Assembly (NCBI GenBank): GCA_937146725.1
Contig: CAKZRU010000060.1
Span: 1-64,000 of the forward strand
Source of the DNA: an uncultured Myxococcales bacterium
Lineage (GTDB): Bacteria > Myxococcota_A > Bradymonadia > UBA7976 > VGTA01
Reading direction: 5' to 3'
Length of the DNA: 64,000 nt
Position numbers and translations under genes: made by a program. Within the stretch, counting starts at the first letter, position 1, and every line of letters begins with the position of its first letter. Positions 44,604 to 53,552 of this stretch are shown here, one piece after another. Under the pieces are notes generated by a model. The model was given only the letters and a program-made list of their open reading frames with translations, was not told the DNA's origin and made no database searches.

Positions 44604-45803
44604 TTAGGACACACCCTTTACCACGACCGCACCATTGAGCCAAGTCTCGATTACACGAGTTTTGATTTCTAGCGGTGGTCCACTTAGTCTTAAAAAGTCA
44701 GCATCAAGTCCAATCTTGAGTTGTCCAATTTGATCAGCAAGGCCTAATAAGTCGGCAGGATAGGCAGTGATCAACTTAAGGGCTTCATTTTCATCAAGTC
44801 CTTCCCGAGCACAAAGACCAGCTTGTAGAGATAGATACTGAATCGGAACGATCGGATGATCGGTCATATGGGCGACTTTAATGCCATTTTCTAGTAAAAC
44901 TTGAGCATGCGCAAAATCAAAGTTTTGATCCTCTGAATGACCACAGGTTCTAAAAGCAGGGCCATATACTACGCTTGCGCCTACACTTTTTAGTTGTTCC
45001 ATAACCCTAATCGCTTCATAGCCATGTTCAATGATGAGTTGAAAGCCAAACTCTCGGGCCAAGCGAACCGCGGTTAAAATATCATCACTTCGAGCGGCAT
45101 GAGCTCTTACGGGTAATTCACGCCTAAGAGCAGACACCAAAATCTCTTTACTGCGATCTACAGGAGTTTGGTCGGGATTTAACAAGCGCTTTTCTTCATA
45201 GATGAGCGCTTCCTCAAATGAGCGTCTCAGCATATCGGCTAGCATCATGCGTGTGAGTGGTGCTCGTCCTTTTTGGCCATGATTATATTTGACATTATAC
45301 CCAAAGGCAATTTTAAGACAGGCTGGATCTTTTAAGCACATCATCTCAACGTCATTACCAAAGGTTTTGAGTACAACTCCTGCACCACCGATCACATTGG
45401 CAGAGCCCGGTAAAATACAAACCGTTGTTACGCCACCTTTTCGGGCTTTAGCAAAGGCAATATCATCGGGCCAAACCCCATCGATCGCCCTAAGTTGTGG
45501 CGTTAGGGCTTGGGTTAACTCATTTAGGTCCTTGGGCTCGCCTACATAACCTTCAGGATATAAACCCAAGTGAGCATGCGCCTCAACAAAACCAGGACAA
45601 ATATGTTCGCCACTGCAATCGATTACATTGACATGGTATTTGGGACTGACCCAAGACTCAGACCAATCTTTGCTAGGACCAAGCCAAACAATTTTATGAT
45701 CTTCAATGTACAAGGCACCGGATTTAATTACACCTTGCTTTCCTGCTGTATGCAAGGTGGCATTCTTAAACAAAAATCCATTATGTTTGGACATCAAAGA
45801 CAT
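44604..45803 (-). CDS. Amidohydrolase-family protein
   Basis: About 399 residues; the ATG at 45803 has GGAG seven bases upstream, better than the ATG two codons earlier at 45809. It is a TIM-barrel amidohydrolase: VIDCSGEHICPGFVEAHAHLG (metal-binding HxH), RKGGVTTVCILPGSANVIGG, PVRAHAARSDDILTAVRLA, IIEHGYEAI and AHMTDHPIVPIQYL with the catalytic Asp. It is closest in look to imidazolonepropionase/dipeptidase-like amidohydrolases such as those used in cyclic-amide hydrolysis. The substrate is unknown. Its end lies 32 bases from the yhbY start. Confidence 0.88.
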   Translation of the reverse strand: MSLMSKHNGFLFKNATLHTAGKQGVIKSGALYIEDHKIVWLGPSKDWSESWVSPKYHVNVIDCSGEHICPGFVEAHAHLGLYPEGYVGEPKDLNELTQALTPQLRAIDGVWPDDIAFAKARKGGVTTVCILPGSANVIGGAGVVLKTFGNDVEMMCLKDPACLKIAFGYNVKYNHGQKGRAPLTRMMLADMLRRSFEEALIYEEKRLLNPDQTPVDRSKEILVSALRRELPVRAHAARSDDILTAVRLAREFGFQLIIEHGYEAIRVMEQLKSVGASVVYGPAFRTCGHSEDQNFDFAHAQVLLENGIKVAHMTDHPIVPIQYLSLQAGLCAREGLDENEALKLITAYPADLLGLADQIGQLKIGLDADFLRLSGPPLEIKTRVIETWLNGAVVVKGVS

Positions 45804-45966
45804 ATGCATACTCCGGTAGTCATACTCGAGCGATAGATATATTTTAAGTGAACCGTTGGGCAGTAAATGAAGCCATATTCATATGACTTTGAGCGCTAGT
45901 GAGCAAGAACAAAGTCTACATAGTCAAGCAAGTTATATGAAGCAATGAGCATATTTAATTTTTCAT

Positions 45967-45991
45967 AAATAATTTTTCGCAAAAATTATTT
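45967..45991 (+). promoter_or_regulatory. AT-rich perfect hairpin in comEC leader
   Basis: AAATAATTTTT (45967-45977), loop CGC, AAAAATTATTT (45981-45991): an eleven-base-pair stem of only A and T, followed by TTGCTTTTT. It looks like a terminator or attenuator about 70 bases before the comEC start. Confidence 0.4.
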
Positions 45992-46060
45992 TTGCTTTTT
46001 ACGCAACAAAAATCAATTTTTGGCGAGAGCTTAATAAAAATAGCCGCAAAGGTTTTTGTT

Positions 46061-48856
46061 ATGTTCAAAAAAAATCTCCAAAAAAGACCCACGTCAAAAG
46101 ACTCAAACTCATCATATTTCCCGACAGTTAATGACTCTGGTAAGCGGGCACTTGTACTTGCAATAAGTTGGTTTCTGTTTAGTTTTGGCTCATATTTGAG
46201 CGTTGCTACAAAGATTGCGAGTTTTTTTGTATCACAGCCATCAGAACTGCTGTATTGGCGCTTAGGTATAAGCGGATTGTGCTTATGCAGTATTTTGGCC
46301 TTGTTATGCTCTGTTCAATCATCTCATCATCATAGATTTTCTACGATCATTATAGCACCTTGTTTGATCTATTTAATATGGGCCGGAACAAGCCTTGAAT
46401 ACTTGAGCCGAATTGAATTGGATCAAAAACAAGACATCCAAATTATTGAGGCTTTAATCCAAAGTGAGTCAGTAGAAGGGCAGGCAATGATTATGAGTTA
46501 TTCGGCCAAAGCCCAAGCTTGTTCGTATGTCTTTAAGATACAAACGCTTAAGTCAACTAAACGACAGCAAAAAGATATATCCAAGCACTTATTAGCGACC
46601 ACTTGGCAAGCAAACTGCACCAAGGGATTAGAGGCGGGGCATTCTATTTGGTTCAAAGGCTCATTTTCATGGAGTCTAGGTCACTCAAATCAAAACCCCA
46701 AAGCCAAAACTCTAAGCGCCAAGCGCAATTATTTACGAAGACGAGGCATCAGTCTGTCTTTCAAAGGAGAAATCTTTGCCCAAAGCTTGCAAGTCCCCAA
46801 AAGTATACTCGCCCGCTTTAGAACAACTTTACAAAAAAAAGTACAAAAGATACAGACTGAAAGTAGCACGGATCTAAGATATGGGATCAGTCTGATTAGG
46901 GGACTTGTTTTGGGGGAGAGTGGGATGATTGATCAGGCTTTACTCAAAAATATTAGAGCTTCAGGTCTAGGGCATTTACTTGCGGTGAGTGGCTTGCATG
47001 TAGGTATCTGTGCCTATTTATTTGCTTGGGTGCTTAGACGAATCGCTTATTATTTAGGAGCAAGTCTGCCAGGCCTATGGAGCGTTGGCGCAATGGTAGG
47101 GGCAGCTTGGTTTTATGTCGGTATTGCGGATTATCCTATGAGTGCCCAACGGGCAGCCTTAATGCTTACAGTATGGGGAATTGGGCAAATCAGCTTTTGG
47201 TCGATTAGTGCTTTAGAAAGCTTATGGATCACGGCTTGGTTGTTAACTATTCGACAGCCGAGCCTAGCTCAAGAGATGGGCTTACAACTTTCAATTCTTG
47301 CCACTTTAGGTTTGCATAGTTGCTTATCCAAGTTTCAACTGAATCATCAATTTCAAAAGAAAAGTAATGCGAATCAGCTAAAATATGCAAAGGGGCTTAT
47401 TAAGCTGTTTGGGGCTTTTTTGTTTGATTTTTTCAAGGGTAGTTTACAAGTCGCATGGGTCTCTTGGTATTTTACCCTTCCTATTTTTGTGTGGCATTTG
47501 GGGATTGTAAACCTAATTTCAATTCCGATTAATGCGGTTGTCACTCCACTGCTTTCATTGACTCTGATTCCGGTAGCACTTGTAGCAAGTCTCTTATGTC
47601 CTATATGGGATTGGCCTCTAGTCAAATGTATTGAAGTGACCCAATGTTTTTCGGAACAACTCTTGGCCTTTAGTTTGCCCTTGTGGGGAGAGTTTAGGCT
47701 GAACCAAAGGTATGGACTTGTTTTATTGGGTATCTTATTCGCTTCTTACTGTTGGCAATATGCTCAGGTATTTTCACTAAAAAACTGGGCTAAAAGACTT
47801 TTACTTTCAGATCGTTTTTTGATGTCGGGGTTACCGATTCTACCAAAGCAAAGACACACTCATTTTTATGCATTTCAGGTACTTGCTATACTCATGCTTA
47901 GCCTATCTTTGCTTCATGCCTACAAGATTTATCAAGAGCAGAAGTCAGCAATGATTACTTTTTTATATGTAGGTCAAGGCGATGCGACTTTAATTAAAAA
48001 TGAGCAGAGAGAATATGCCTTGTTTGATGTAGGACCTGCTTCAGCAGCCCGTTCATTGATCGGTACCCTAAAGCAGCAAGGCATTAAGCATATTCGCTGG
48101 ATTGCGATTTCACACTTACATCCGGACCATTATGGAGCCTTAGAGACCCTTTTAGATCAGTTTATCATCGATATGGTGGTGTATCATGGCCGAGACTTTG
48201 AAGAATCTAAGCCTACAACAAAGTCTAAGCTTATAAAAGAGTCAGCTGAGACAGTTGATCACCAAACTCAGAACTTAAAGACTCATGTCCATCAAGGTAA
48301 GTTTAGGAATTCATCTTGGGCAAAGGTTAAAGCTAAACTCTTACAGCACAATATCCCATTGCTTTCTACCCAAGCCTTTCAACATAGATTAGAAGAACAG
48401 ACGCTCGGGCAGTCTAAAGGAAAAGAGACTATAACTTGGGGCGGACTAAAACTTCATTGGGTGATCAGCTCATTTACTAAGCCCGTAATTCATCATAAGC
48501 AAAATCGTCTTAAAGAAAATGATGCCTCTTTAGCCTTATTGATCACAGGGATAAATGAGCAAGTTTTACTGAGTGGCGATTTAGAAAAGCAAGGAGAAGA
48601 AATACTGAAAGATCGATGGCTTAAACTTCTAATGTCTCAGCGTTATGTAAGCATTTGGCAAGCGAATCATCATGGCAGTCGTACAAGCAGTTCAGAAGAA
48701 TTAATCGATACGATTAAACCACGAGAGTTAATATACAGCTTAGACGGTTTACATCATTTTGCCTTTCCTCATCCAGAGGTGGTAAGACGCTTCACACAAA
48801 GAGAGATTCGCCAAATTCGTTTAGATCAACATGGGAACTATTCTATAAAGTTATAG
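46061..48856 (+). CDS. comEC: DNA-uptake channel ComEC/Rec2
   Basis: About 931 residues from the ATG at 46061 (AAAGG eight bases upstream; an in-frame TTG at 45992 is less likely). Structure: N-terminal TM helices and a DUF4131-like part, a Competence domain of many TM helices (about 285-560; GLGHLLAVSGLHVGICAYLF, YPMSAQRAALML), then a metallo-beta-lactamase-like domain (about 630-930; ISHLHPDHYGALETLL, SGDLEKQGEEIL, ANHHGSRTSSSEELI). It transports single-stranded DNA across the inner membrane during natural transformation. The HxHxDH motif is intact, so the nuclease-like domain may be active. No other competence genes are in the window. Confidence 0.94.
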   Translation: MFKKNLQKRPTSKDSNSSYFPTVNDSGKRALVLAISWFLFSFGSYLSVATKIASFFVSQPSELLYWRLGISGLCLCSILALLCSVQSSHHHRFSTIIIAPCLIYLIWAGTSLEYLSRIELDQKQDIQIIEALIQSESVEGQAMIMSYSAKAQACSYVFKIQTLKSTKRQQKDISKHLLATTWQANCTKGLEAGHSIWFKGSFSWSLGHSNQNPKAKTLSAKRNYLRRRGISLSFKGEIFAQSLQVPKSILARFRTTLQKKVQKIQTESSTDLRYGISLIRGLVLGESGMIDQALLKNIRASGLGHLLAVSGLHVGICAYLFAWVLRRIAYYLGASLPGLWSVGAMVGAAWFYVGIADYPMSAQRAALMLTVWGIGQISFWSISALESLWITAWLLTIRQPSLAQEMGLQLSILATLGLHSCLSKFQLNHQFQKKSNANQLKYAKGLIKLFGAFLFDFFKGSLQVAWVSWYFTLPIFVWHLGIVNLISIPINAVVTPLLSLTLIPVALVASLLCPIWDWPLVKCIEVTQCFSEQLLAFSLPLWGEFRLNQRYGLVLLGILFASYCWQYAQVFSLKNWAKRLLLSDRFLMSGLPILPKQRHTHFYAFQVLAILMLSLSLLHAYKIYQEQKSAMITFLYVGQGDATLIKNEQREYALFDVGPASAARSLIGTLKQQGIKHIRWIAISHLHPDHYGALETLLDQFIIDMVVYHGRDFEESKPTTKSKLIKESAETVDHQTQNLKTHVHQGKFRNSSWAKVKAKLLQHNIPLLSTQAFQHRLEEQTLGQSKGKETITWGGLKLHWVISSFTKPVIHHKQNRLKENDASLALLITGINEQVLLSGDLEKQGEEILKDRWLKLLMSQRYVSIWQANHHGSRTSSSEELIDTIKPRELIYSLDGLHHFAFPHPEVVRRFTQREIRQIRLDQHGNYSIKL

Positions 48857-49045
48857 ATGAGGGCTTGTGTCTTATTATTTTTTTCACAAAAAAACGCCAA
48901 CAAGAAAAAAGTTGAGTGTTTAAGCGTATGATTTGATTTGTTTTTATTGGAATGTTCAATTTTTTATTTTATTTTGTCTTAACAGACTCACTCAAGGTGT
49001 TTATATAATACGTAGCACTTGGTTAGCGAACCTTGTGAAAGTTTT

Positions 49046-49077
49046 TTGACATGATCGGCTTAAACTTCTTGTATGCT
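49046..49077 (+). promoter_or_regulatory. Candidate ssrA promoter
   Basis: A perfect TTGACA (49046-49051) is followed by TATGCT (49072-49077) with a longer-than-usual 20-base spacer, or TTGTAT (49069-49074) at 17 bases. It lies 34 bases or more before the tmRNA 5' end. A second, lone TATAAT is at 49004. Confidence 0.4.
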
Positions 49078-49110
49078 CTACTTCAGCACCACAAAGCTTG
49101 TTGTTCTTAA

Positions 49111-49475
49111 GGGGACGAAATGGCTTTCGACGGGGGTCTTGAAGCTTTTGTTGCATGTCGCGGGTCCCAGTCACCGCGTTAGAAAGGCTGGAAAATGATA
49201 AATGCCAACGATGATGTTGAGCTCGCTCTAGCTGCCTAAAAATAGCTAAAAGCGATGTCTGTATTTCTCTTGCCTACGGAGATTTATGGGCATAACCACA
49301 GTAGGATCGCAAGCCCAAGTTTGTTAGGAGCGAGGGTAAGTTAAATCCAGTCCCGACTCCCCTGAAAGCAAGCCTGTCTGTGGGCGGGCCGAAGGGTAAA
49401 TCAAATCACAGAATAAACATGTAGACGCAGGATGTGGACGACTTGCGGACCTGGGTTCGACTCCCAGCGTCTCCA
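49111..49475 (+). ncRNA. ssrA: Transfer-messenger RNA
   Basis: One-piece tmRNA, about 365 bases. The 5' end GGGGACGAAATGGCTTTCGA and 3' end (GGTTCGACTCCCAGCGTCTCC) are canonical. GGGGACG (49111-49117) pairs with CGTCTCC (49468-49474) as the acceptor stem with one G-U. The 3' CCA is not encoded (CCACTTT follows), so it must be added. The tag reading frame starts at GCC 49204 and ends at TAA 49237-49239. tmRNA with SmpB frees ribosomes stalled on broken mRNA and tags the product for degradation. Confidence 0.98.
49204..49239 (+). other. tmRNA-encoded tag reading frame
   Basis: The tmRNA open reading frame encodes ANDDVELALAA followed by TAA. The ALAA end is the usual signal for ClpXP and other proteases. 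The middle (DVEL) differs from the E. coli ENY core. Confidence 0.9.
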
Positions 49476-49535
49476 CTTTAGACAGGTTTTGAGCCTGTTG
49501 TAGATATACAAAGTTTAAGTTCGATTGGTTAAAAA

Positions 49536-49577
49536 TCTTTGGTTTTCCCCTTGTAAGATGATGGGTTAAACCAAAGA
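49536..49577. repeat. 10-base inverted repeat downstream of ssrA
   Basis: TCTTTGGTTT (49536-49545) is complementary to AAACCAAAGA (49568-49577), with a 22-base loop. It may be a transcription end signal or a protein-binding site; it has no T-run. Confidence 0.35.
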
Positions 49578-49598
49578 GATGATGGCTAAAGCTAAAGA

Positions 49599-49670
49599 CT
49601 TGAGGATGAGCATGCTTGAGAACGAGAGTACTTGAGGATGAGAGTGCTTGAGAATGAGAGTATTTGAGTG
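49599..49670 (+). repeat. 16-base tandem repeat, four and a half copies
   Basis: The unit CTTGAGRAYGAGAGTR starts at 49599, 49615, 49631 and 49647, with a partial fifth copy at 49663. It lies in non-coding DNA just before the gene at 49711. Simple tandem repeat, function unknown. Confidence 0.8.
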
Positions 49671-49710
49671 CTAAGTATTTAGCCTTAAATCAACTTCAGA
49701 TTTGGAGTGA

Positions 49711-50742
49711 ATGTTGTCTAGTCTAATCCTACCCTTTGTCTTTGGTGAAGCTGAACTACTAGCTCGTTTACCTAGCCAAGTCGCTGATTACACATTGCAA
49801 AAGATACCTATTCATCAAAAAGCCTACAAGCTTGCTATCAATAAGCCTACTCCTCATGCAGACCAAATTATAGTGTCACCAGCTCGCTTTGCTCGGATTC
49901 TCAATATTATGAATGGCCTTGCCTATGGGGGCGGAATGGGTATGCCCGAATGGGTGATGCTTGACTGCGCTTTGCTTCCCTCTTTTTTTGCTGGGTTCAT
50001 GGGACCCGCACACTTGTTAACTGCAAGTCAACGTGACTTAATCAATGCTCAGCTGATGATCAGCGAAGCCGACAGATCTGAGATCAGAAGTCAATTAGAG
50101 AACAGCTTAACTGTGACGACCGGCAAATTACAAGATGATGAGTATGTACCACTCGCAGAGTTTTGCGCCTTGGCGCGTGGACCATTAACTCAAATCCTTG
50201 CCTTTTCTTTGTATAGCTTTAAGCGAGGTTTAGGGATTTCGGCCAAGGCTCTTGGCTTGGCTTTATGGAAAAACTTAGGATACCAAGAACAAATGGGAGT
50301 CGCTCAATGGACAAATATAGCGGCCGTTCGGGCTCATTTACGCTTTGGTAGGCTAGAAGTCATTGAACCTTTTACAGCGATGCATACCAAAGCGGGTGAA
50401 AGTTTTATTTACAAGCTTCAAATCCCTGAAATCTCAACATTAGAGCAATTGATTCAAAGTGGCTTATCTCGACAGGCTTCTAGAAAGGTCATCTGTCCAT
50501 CGGATAAGCTTGAGGAACAGCAGTGGCAATTGGTCTATGATTCAGTCAATCAAAGACAGCTTATGCAAGATGTAAAGCAGTGGTTTGATCAAAGAATACA
50601 AGAAGATAAGCAGGTGTACATTTATGGTATACGTGAGCAAGAGTCTAAGCAAGAGTCTAAGCAAGAGTCTAAGCAAGAGTCTAAGCAAGAGTCTAAGCAA
50701 GAGCAACGCAAAACTATGATTGAGATTCTTGTAGGCTCTTAA
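49711..50742 (+). CDS. Unknown protein with QESK repeats
   Basis: A 343-residue protein starting at ATG with GGAG four bases upstream. No signal peptide or TM is clear. Recognisable features are a Gly-rich YGGGMGMPEWVML (about residue 71-83), a helix-rich middle (LNAQLMISEADRSEIRSQLE) and a C-terminal tail of five QESK units. I do not recognise a family. It sits between tmRNA and an Mpo1-like gene with no sign of operon with either. Confidence 0.7.
   Translation: MLSSLILPFVFGEAELLARLPSQVADYTLQKIPIHQKAYKLAINKPTPHADQIIVSPARFARILNIMNGLAYGGGMGMPEWVMLDCALLPSFFAGFMGPAHLLTASQRDLINAQLMISEADRSEIRSQLENSLTVTTGKLQDDEYVPLAEFCALARGPLTQILAFSLYSFKRGLGISAKALGLALWKNLGYQEQMGVAQWTNIAAVRAHLRFGRLEVIEPFTAMHTKAGESFIYKLQIPEISTLEQLIQSGLSRQASRKVICPSDKLEEQQWQLVYDSVNQRQLMQDVKQWFDQRIQEDKQVYIYGIREQESKQESKQESKQESKQESKQEQRKTMIEILVGS
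50641..50700 (+). repeat. 12-base ESKQ-coding tandem repeat (5 copies)
   Basis: Five identical GAGTCTAAGCAA units encode ESKQ at the C-terminus of the unknown 49711 protein, followed by GAGCAACGC. Perfect copies suggest recent slippage. Confidence 0.95.
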
Positions 50743-50839
50743 AGCAGACCGACTTTCTCCTTTATCTATGAAGCCTCTTTGAATCAGTGTATGCTTTATC
50801 AATCAGTTTAACATCTTTGTGTATTTTAGGAGCAGTACG

Positions 50840-51337
50840 ATGCGTAGCGCTGATGAATGGTTTGAAGCTTATGGTGAAAGTCACCAACATCCGACGAATA
50901 AAAAAGTCCATTGGATATGTGTCCCCATTATTTTTACGACCTTGGTCGGTTTGTTGTGGACAATACAGATCCCAGTTCCATTCGACGGATCAAACGGAAC
51001 TCTTCCTTGGACGGAGTTTAGCAATCTAGGCAGTATCTTACTTGTTTTTGCCTTAATTTATTATGCGATGATCTCACTGTCTTTAGCTGTAGGGATGTTG
51101 ATTGTTGCTCTTCTTTCGATCGGAGGAGTCCTTTTGCTCAAGTCCTTAGCGATGAGTATGGCGTTGAGCTTGACTCAAGTTTGTTTAATCGTCTTTGTTT
51201 TGGCATGGATTGGTCAATTTATAGGTCATAAAATAGAGGGCAAAAAACCATCATTTTTAGAAGATATCCAATTCTTAATGATTGGGCCTCTTTGGCTTTT
51301 AGGCTTTATATATAGGCGCTTAGGGATTAGGTATTAA
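50840..51337 (+). CDS. Mpo1-like (DUF962) membrane protein
   Basis: About 165 residues; AGGAG just upstream of the ATG at 50840 supports this start over 50819. N-terminal motif EWFEAYGESHQHPTNKKVHWI holds the conserved His and Asn-Lys of the DUF962/Mpo1 family, followed by about four TM helices and the GHKIEGKKPSFLED segment. Yeast Mpo1 is a dioxygenase of fatty acid alpha-oxidation that uses these His residues to hold iron. The bacterial role is unknown but probably lipid-related. Confidence 0.85.
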   Translation: MRSADEWFEAYGESHQHPTNKKVHWICVPIIFTTLVGLLWTIQIPVPFDGSNGTLPWTEFSNLGSILLVFALIYYAMISLSLAVGMLIVALLSIGGVLLLKSLAMSMALSLTQVCLIVFVLAWIGQFIGHKIEGKKPSFLEDIQFLMIGPLWLLGFIYRRLGIRY

Positions 51338-51359
51338 TTAAGGTGAATAGGTTTTTGAT

Positions 51360-52616
51360 ATGAGCCAAGTGGACAAGCAAGATCTAGATCATCTTTCATT
51401 GAACGCCTGTATGGATAAAGTTGGTTTTGTCTTATCCGGAGGAGGGGCTCGTGGAGCCTATGAAGCAGGTGTATTGCACTATCTTTTTGTTTCTGGGCCT
51501 CGAGAGTTAAGAGAGCGAGTTAAGGTTGATGTCTTAAGTGGTACCTCAATTGGTGCGTTACATGCGACAGCTTTGGGCGCTGGTTTACATGATCCAACGA
51601 CACAAATTCAGCGGGTCGTAGATGTATGGAAAAGCCTGAGCGTCGAGCAGGTACTTTCTTTACAAATTCAAGATTTACTGTCTTTATCTAAATGGATTTT
51701 AGGTCGTAGCCAACAGCAGTCTGTTTTTCCCGCTCAGCCTATTGAAGCCTTATTAGGTGATATGGTTGATTGGACTCAGCTACACAATAATCTCAATGAA
51801 GGACTGTTTGAAGCAATTACGGTAAGCTGTACCCAAGTTCCTACCGGAAAAACCGTTGTTTTTTATGAAACTCGAGATGGCCGTGAACGACATTTTTCTC
51901 GAGATCCACATGTTTATCCTGTCTATGCAAGACTTGAGTTGCAGCATGCGCAAGCTTCTGCTGCGATTCCCTTTGTTTTTCCACCGGTGATGATTGACGG
52001 TATTCCTTATGTAGACGGCGGCTTACGTCAGAATACGCCCTTGTCTCCAGCTTTACGTTTAGGCTCTTCGCGCTTATTAGTGGTTGGTATGGGCCATGAA
52101 AAATCTATGTATCATGACGAAGAAGCGGTTGAATATAGGCGACTGTCTAGTCCGGTATTTTTGATGGCTAAGGTGGTGAATGCTCTGATGCTTGATCGTG
52201 TGGATTATGACTTGGTTAGATTAGATCATTTTAATCGCTTGCTTATGCAAGGTGAAAGCGCCTTTGGCAAAGGTTTTGTGAGTAGGATGAATCAGGTGCT
52301 TGAGCCTTTGCGTAAGTCAAGCTATCGCTATGTTCCCTATTTGGCGATTAGACCAAGCAAGGATATTGGTAAATTAGCAGCGCAATTCTTAAAGCATAAT
52401 CAAGTTAGAACCAAACAGGCGCTCATGGGACGTCTGATCAAGCTTTTGGCTCGTTTAGAGCATCCATCAGAAGCCGATTTATGTAGCTATCTTTTATTTG
52501 ATGGTCGTTTTTGTGAACAGCTCATTGAACTTGGAATGGAAGATGCTCACCGACAAAAAGATGCACTCATGCGCTTTTTTGATCCCAATTTATTGCGTGA
52601 CCAACACAAAGCTTAA
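51360..52616 (+). CDS. Patatin-like phospholipase
   Basis: A 418-residue patatin. Oxyanion loop GGGARGAYEAG (about 27-37), nucleophile Ser in GTSIGA (about residue 63) and catalytic Asp in VDGGLRQNTPL (about 219) are all present, so it should be active. The C-terminal 200 residues are helical without a known domain. No signal peptide, so it may be intracellular or use another route. It lies 22 bases after the Mpo1-like gene, so the two may be a small lipid-related operon. The end is five bases from yebC's end. Confidence 0.92.
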   Translation: MSQVDKQDLDHLSLNACMDKVGFVLSGGGARGAYEAGVLHYLFVSGPRELRERVKVDVLSGTSIGALHATALGAGLHDPTTQIQRVVDVWKSLSVEQVLSLQIQDLLSLSKWILGRSQQQSVFPAQPIEALLGDMVDWTQLHNNLNEGLFEAITVSCTQVPTGKTVVFYETRDGRERHFSRDPHVYPVYARLELQHAQASAAIPFVFPPVMIDGIPYVDGGLRQNTPLSPALRLGSSRLLVVGMGHEKSMYHDEEAVEYRRLSSPVFLMAKVVNALMLDRVDYDLVRLDHFNRLLMQGESAFGKGFVSRMNQVLEPLRKSSYRYVPYLAIRPSKDIGKLAAQFLKHNQVRTKQALMGRLIKLLARLEHPSEADLCSYLLFDGRFCEQLIELGMEDAHRQKDALMRFFDPNLLRDQHKA

Positions 52617-52621
52617 GTATT

Positions 52622-53374
52622 TTAGCTAAAGAATGCTTCTAGGGCTTCTTCATCAATCTCAGCATTATGATAGACCTTTTGTACATCATCATCATCTTCA
52701 AGCGTATCGATGAGTTTCATAAATGTCGCAAGATTATCATTGCTTAGGGCTTTATACATGCTTGGAATACGCTGTAGACCGGCTTCTTTCGGCTCAATGC
52801 CCATATCTGAAAGTTGCTTTTGTACTGCGCCAAAGCTAGTCATCTCAGTATAAACAGTCATTTGCTCATCTTCGACTTCATAGTCATCGGCCCCGGCTTC
52901 AATAAGTTCTAACATAAGCTCATCGGGGTCTTGACCATCATTAATCGCCAAAACAAACACGCCTTTATGATCGAACATAAACTGTAAGCAACCATCTTTG
53001 CCTAATGAACCACCATTTTTATTAAAGTGCATACGAATGTTTGCCACAGTACGAGTATTATTATCGGTTGCACATTCAACAAAAACAGCTACGCCGTCTG
53101 GACCATAGCCCTCAAAGGTACTTTCAGAGTAGTCATCACCACCAGCACCACTGGCTTTTTTAATGGCTCTATCGATATTATCTTTAGGCATACTTTGTGA
53201 ACGAGCATTAATAATGGCGGTACGTAAGCGTGGATTAAAATCTGGATCGGGTCCTCCACCCACTTTAACAGCTACGGTAATTTCCTTTACCAATTTGGTA
53301 AAAATCTTACCTCTTTTAGCATCTTGCGCACCTTTTCTATGGCGAATATTGGCCCATTTACTATGTCCTGCCAC
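52622..53374 (-). CDS. yebC: YebC/PmpR-family protein
   Basis: A 250-residue YebC family protein starting at GTG with AAGGAG upstream: MAGHSKWANIRHRKGAQDAKRGKIFTKL is the strongly conserved N-terminus. The middle has RAIKKASGAGG and YEGYGPDGVAVFVECATDNNTRT, and the C-terminus is acidic. Members act as transcription regulators or as translation factors that help at proline-rich stalls. The gene stands alone here, convergent with the patatin gene. Confidence 0.96.
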   Translation of the reverse strand: MAGHSKWANIRHRKGAQDAKRGKIFTKLVKEITVAVKVGGGPDPDFNPRLRTAIINARSQSMPKDNIDRAIKKASGAGGDDYSESTFEGYGPDGVAVFVECATDNNTRTVANIRMHFNKNGGSLGKDGCLQFMFDHKGVFVLAINDGQDPDELMLELIEAGADDYEVEDEQMTVYTEMTSFGAVQKQLSDMGIEPKEAGLQRIPSMYKALSNDNLATFMKLIDTLEDDDDVQKVYHNAEIDEEALEAFFS

Positions 53375-53552
53375 CTTAGTTCTCCTTATGGCTAAATCTG
53401 AGTCTTATCTTATCTATACCGAATTGAATGATTTGTGTAGGATATCTTATGTTCACGCAAGTGCATTATTGAATCAATGATGCTTTTTGCATTGTGGTGA
53501 TGATTGTTTTATATCCTTACTTAATCATGTGTAGAGAGGAGTTTAAAGCACT

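Noticed and set aside
49476..49710. Mobile element or attachment site behind tmRNA
   Set aside because: No integrase, transposase or copied tmRNA end found; only short repeats.
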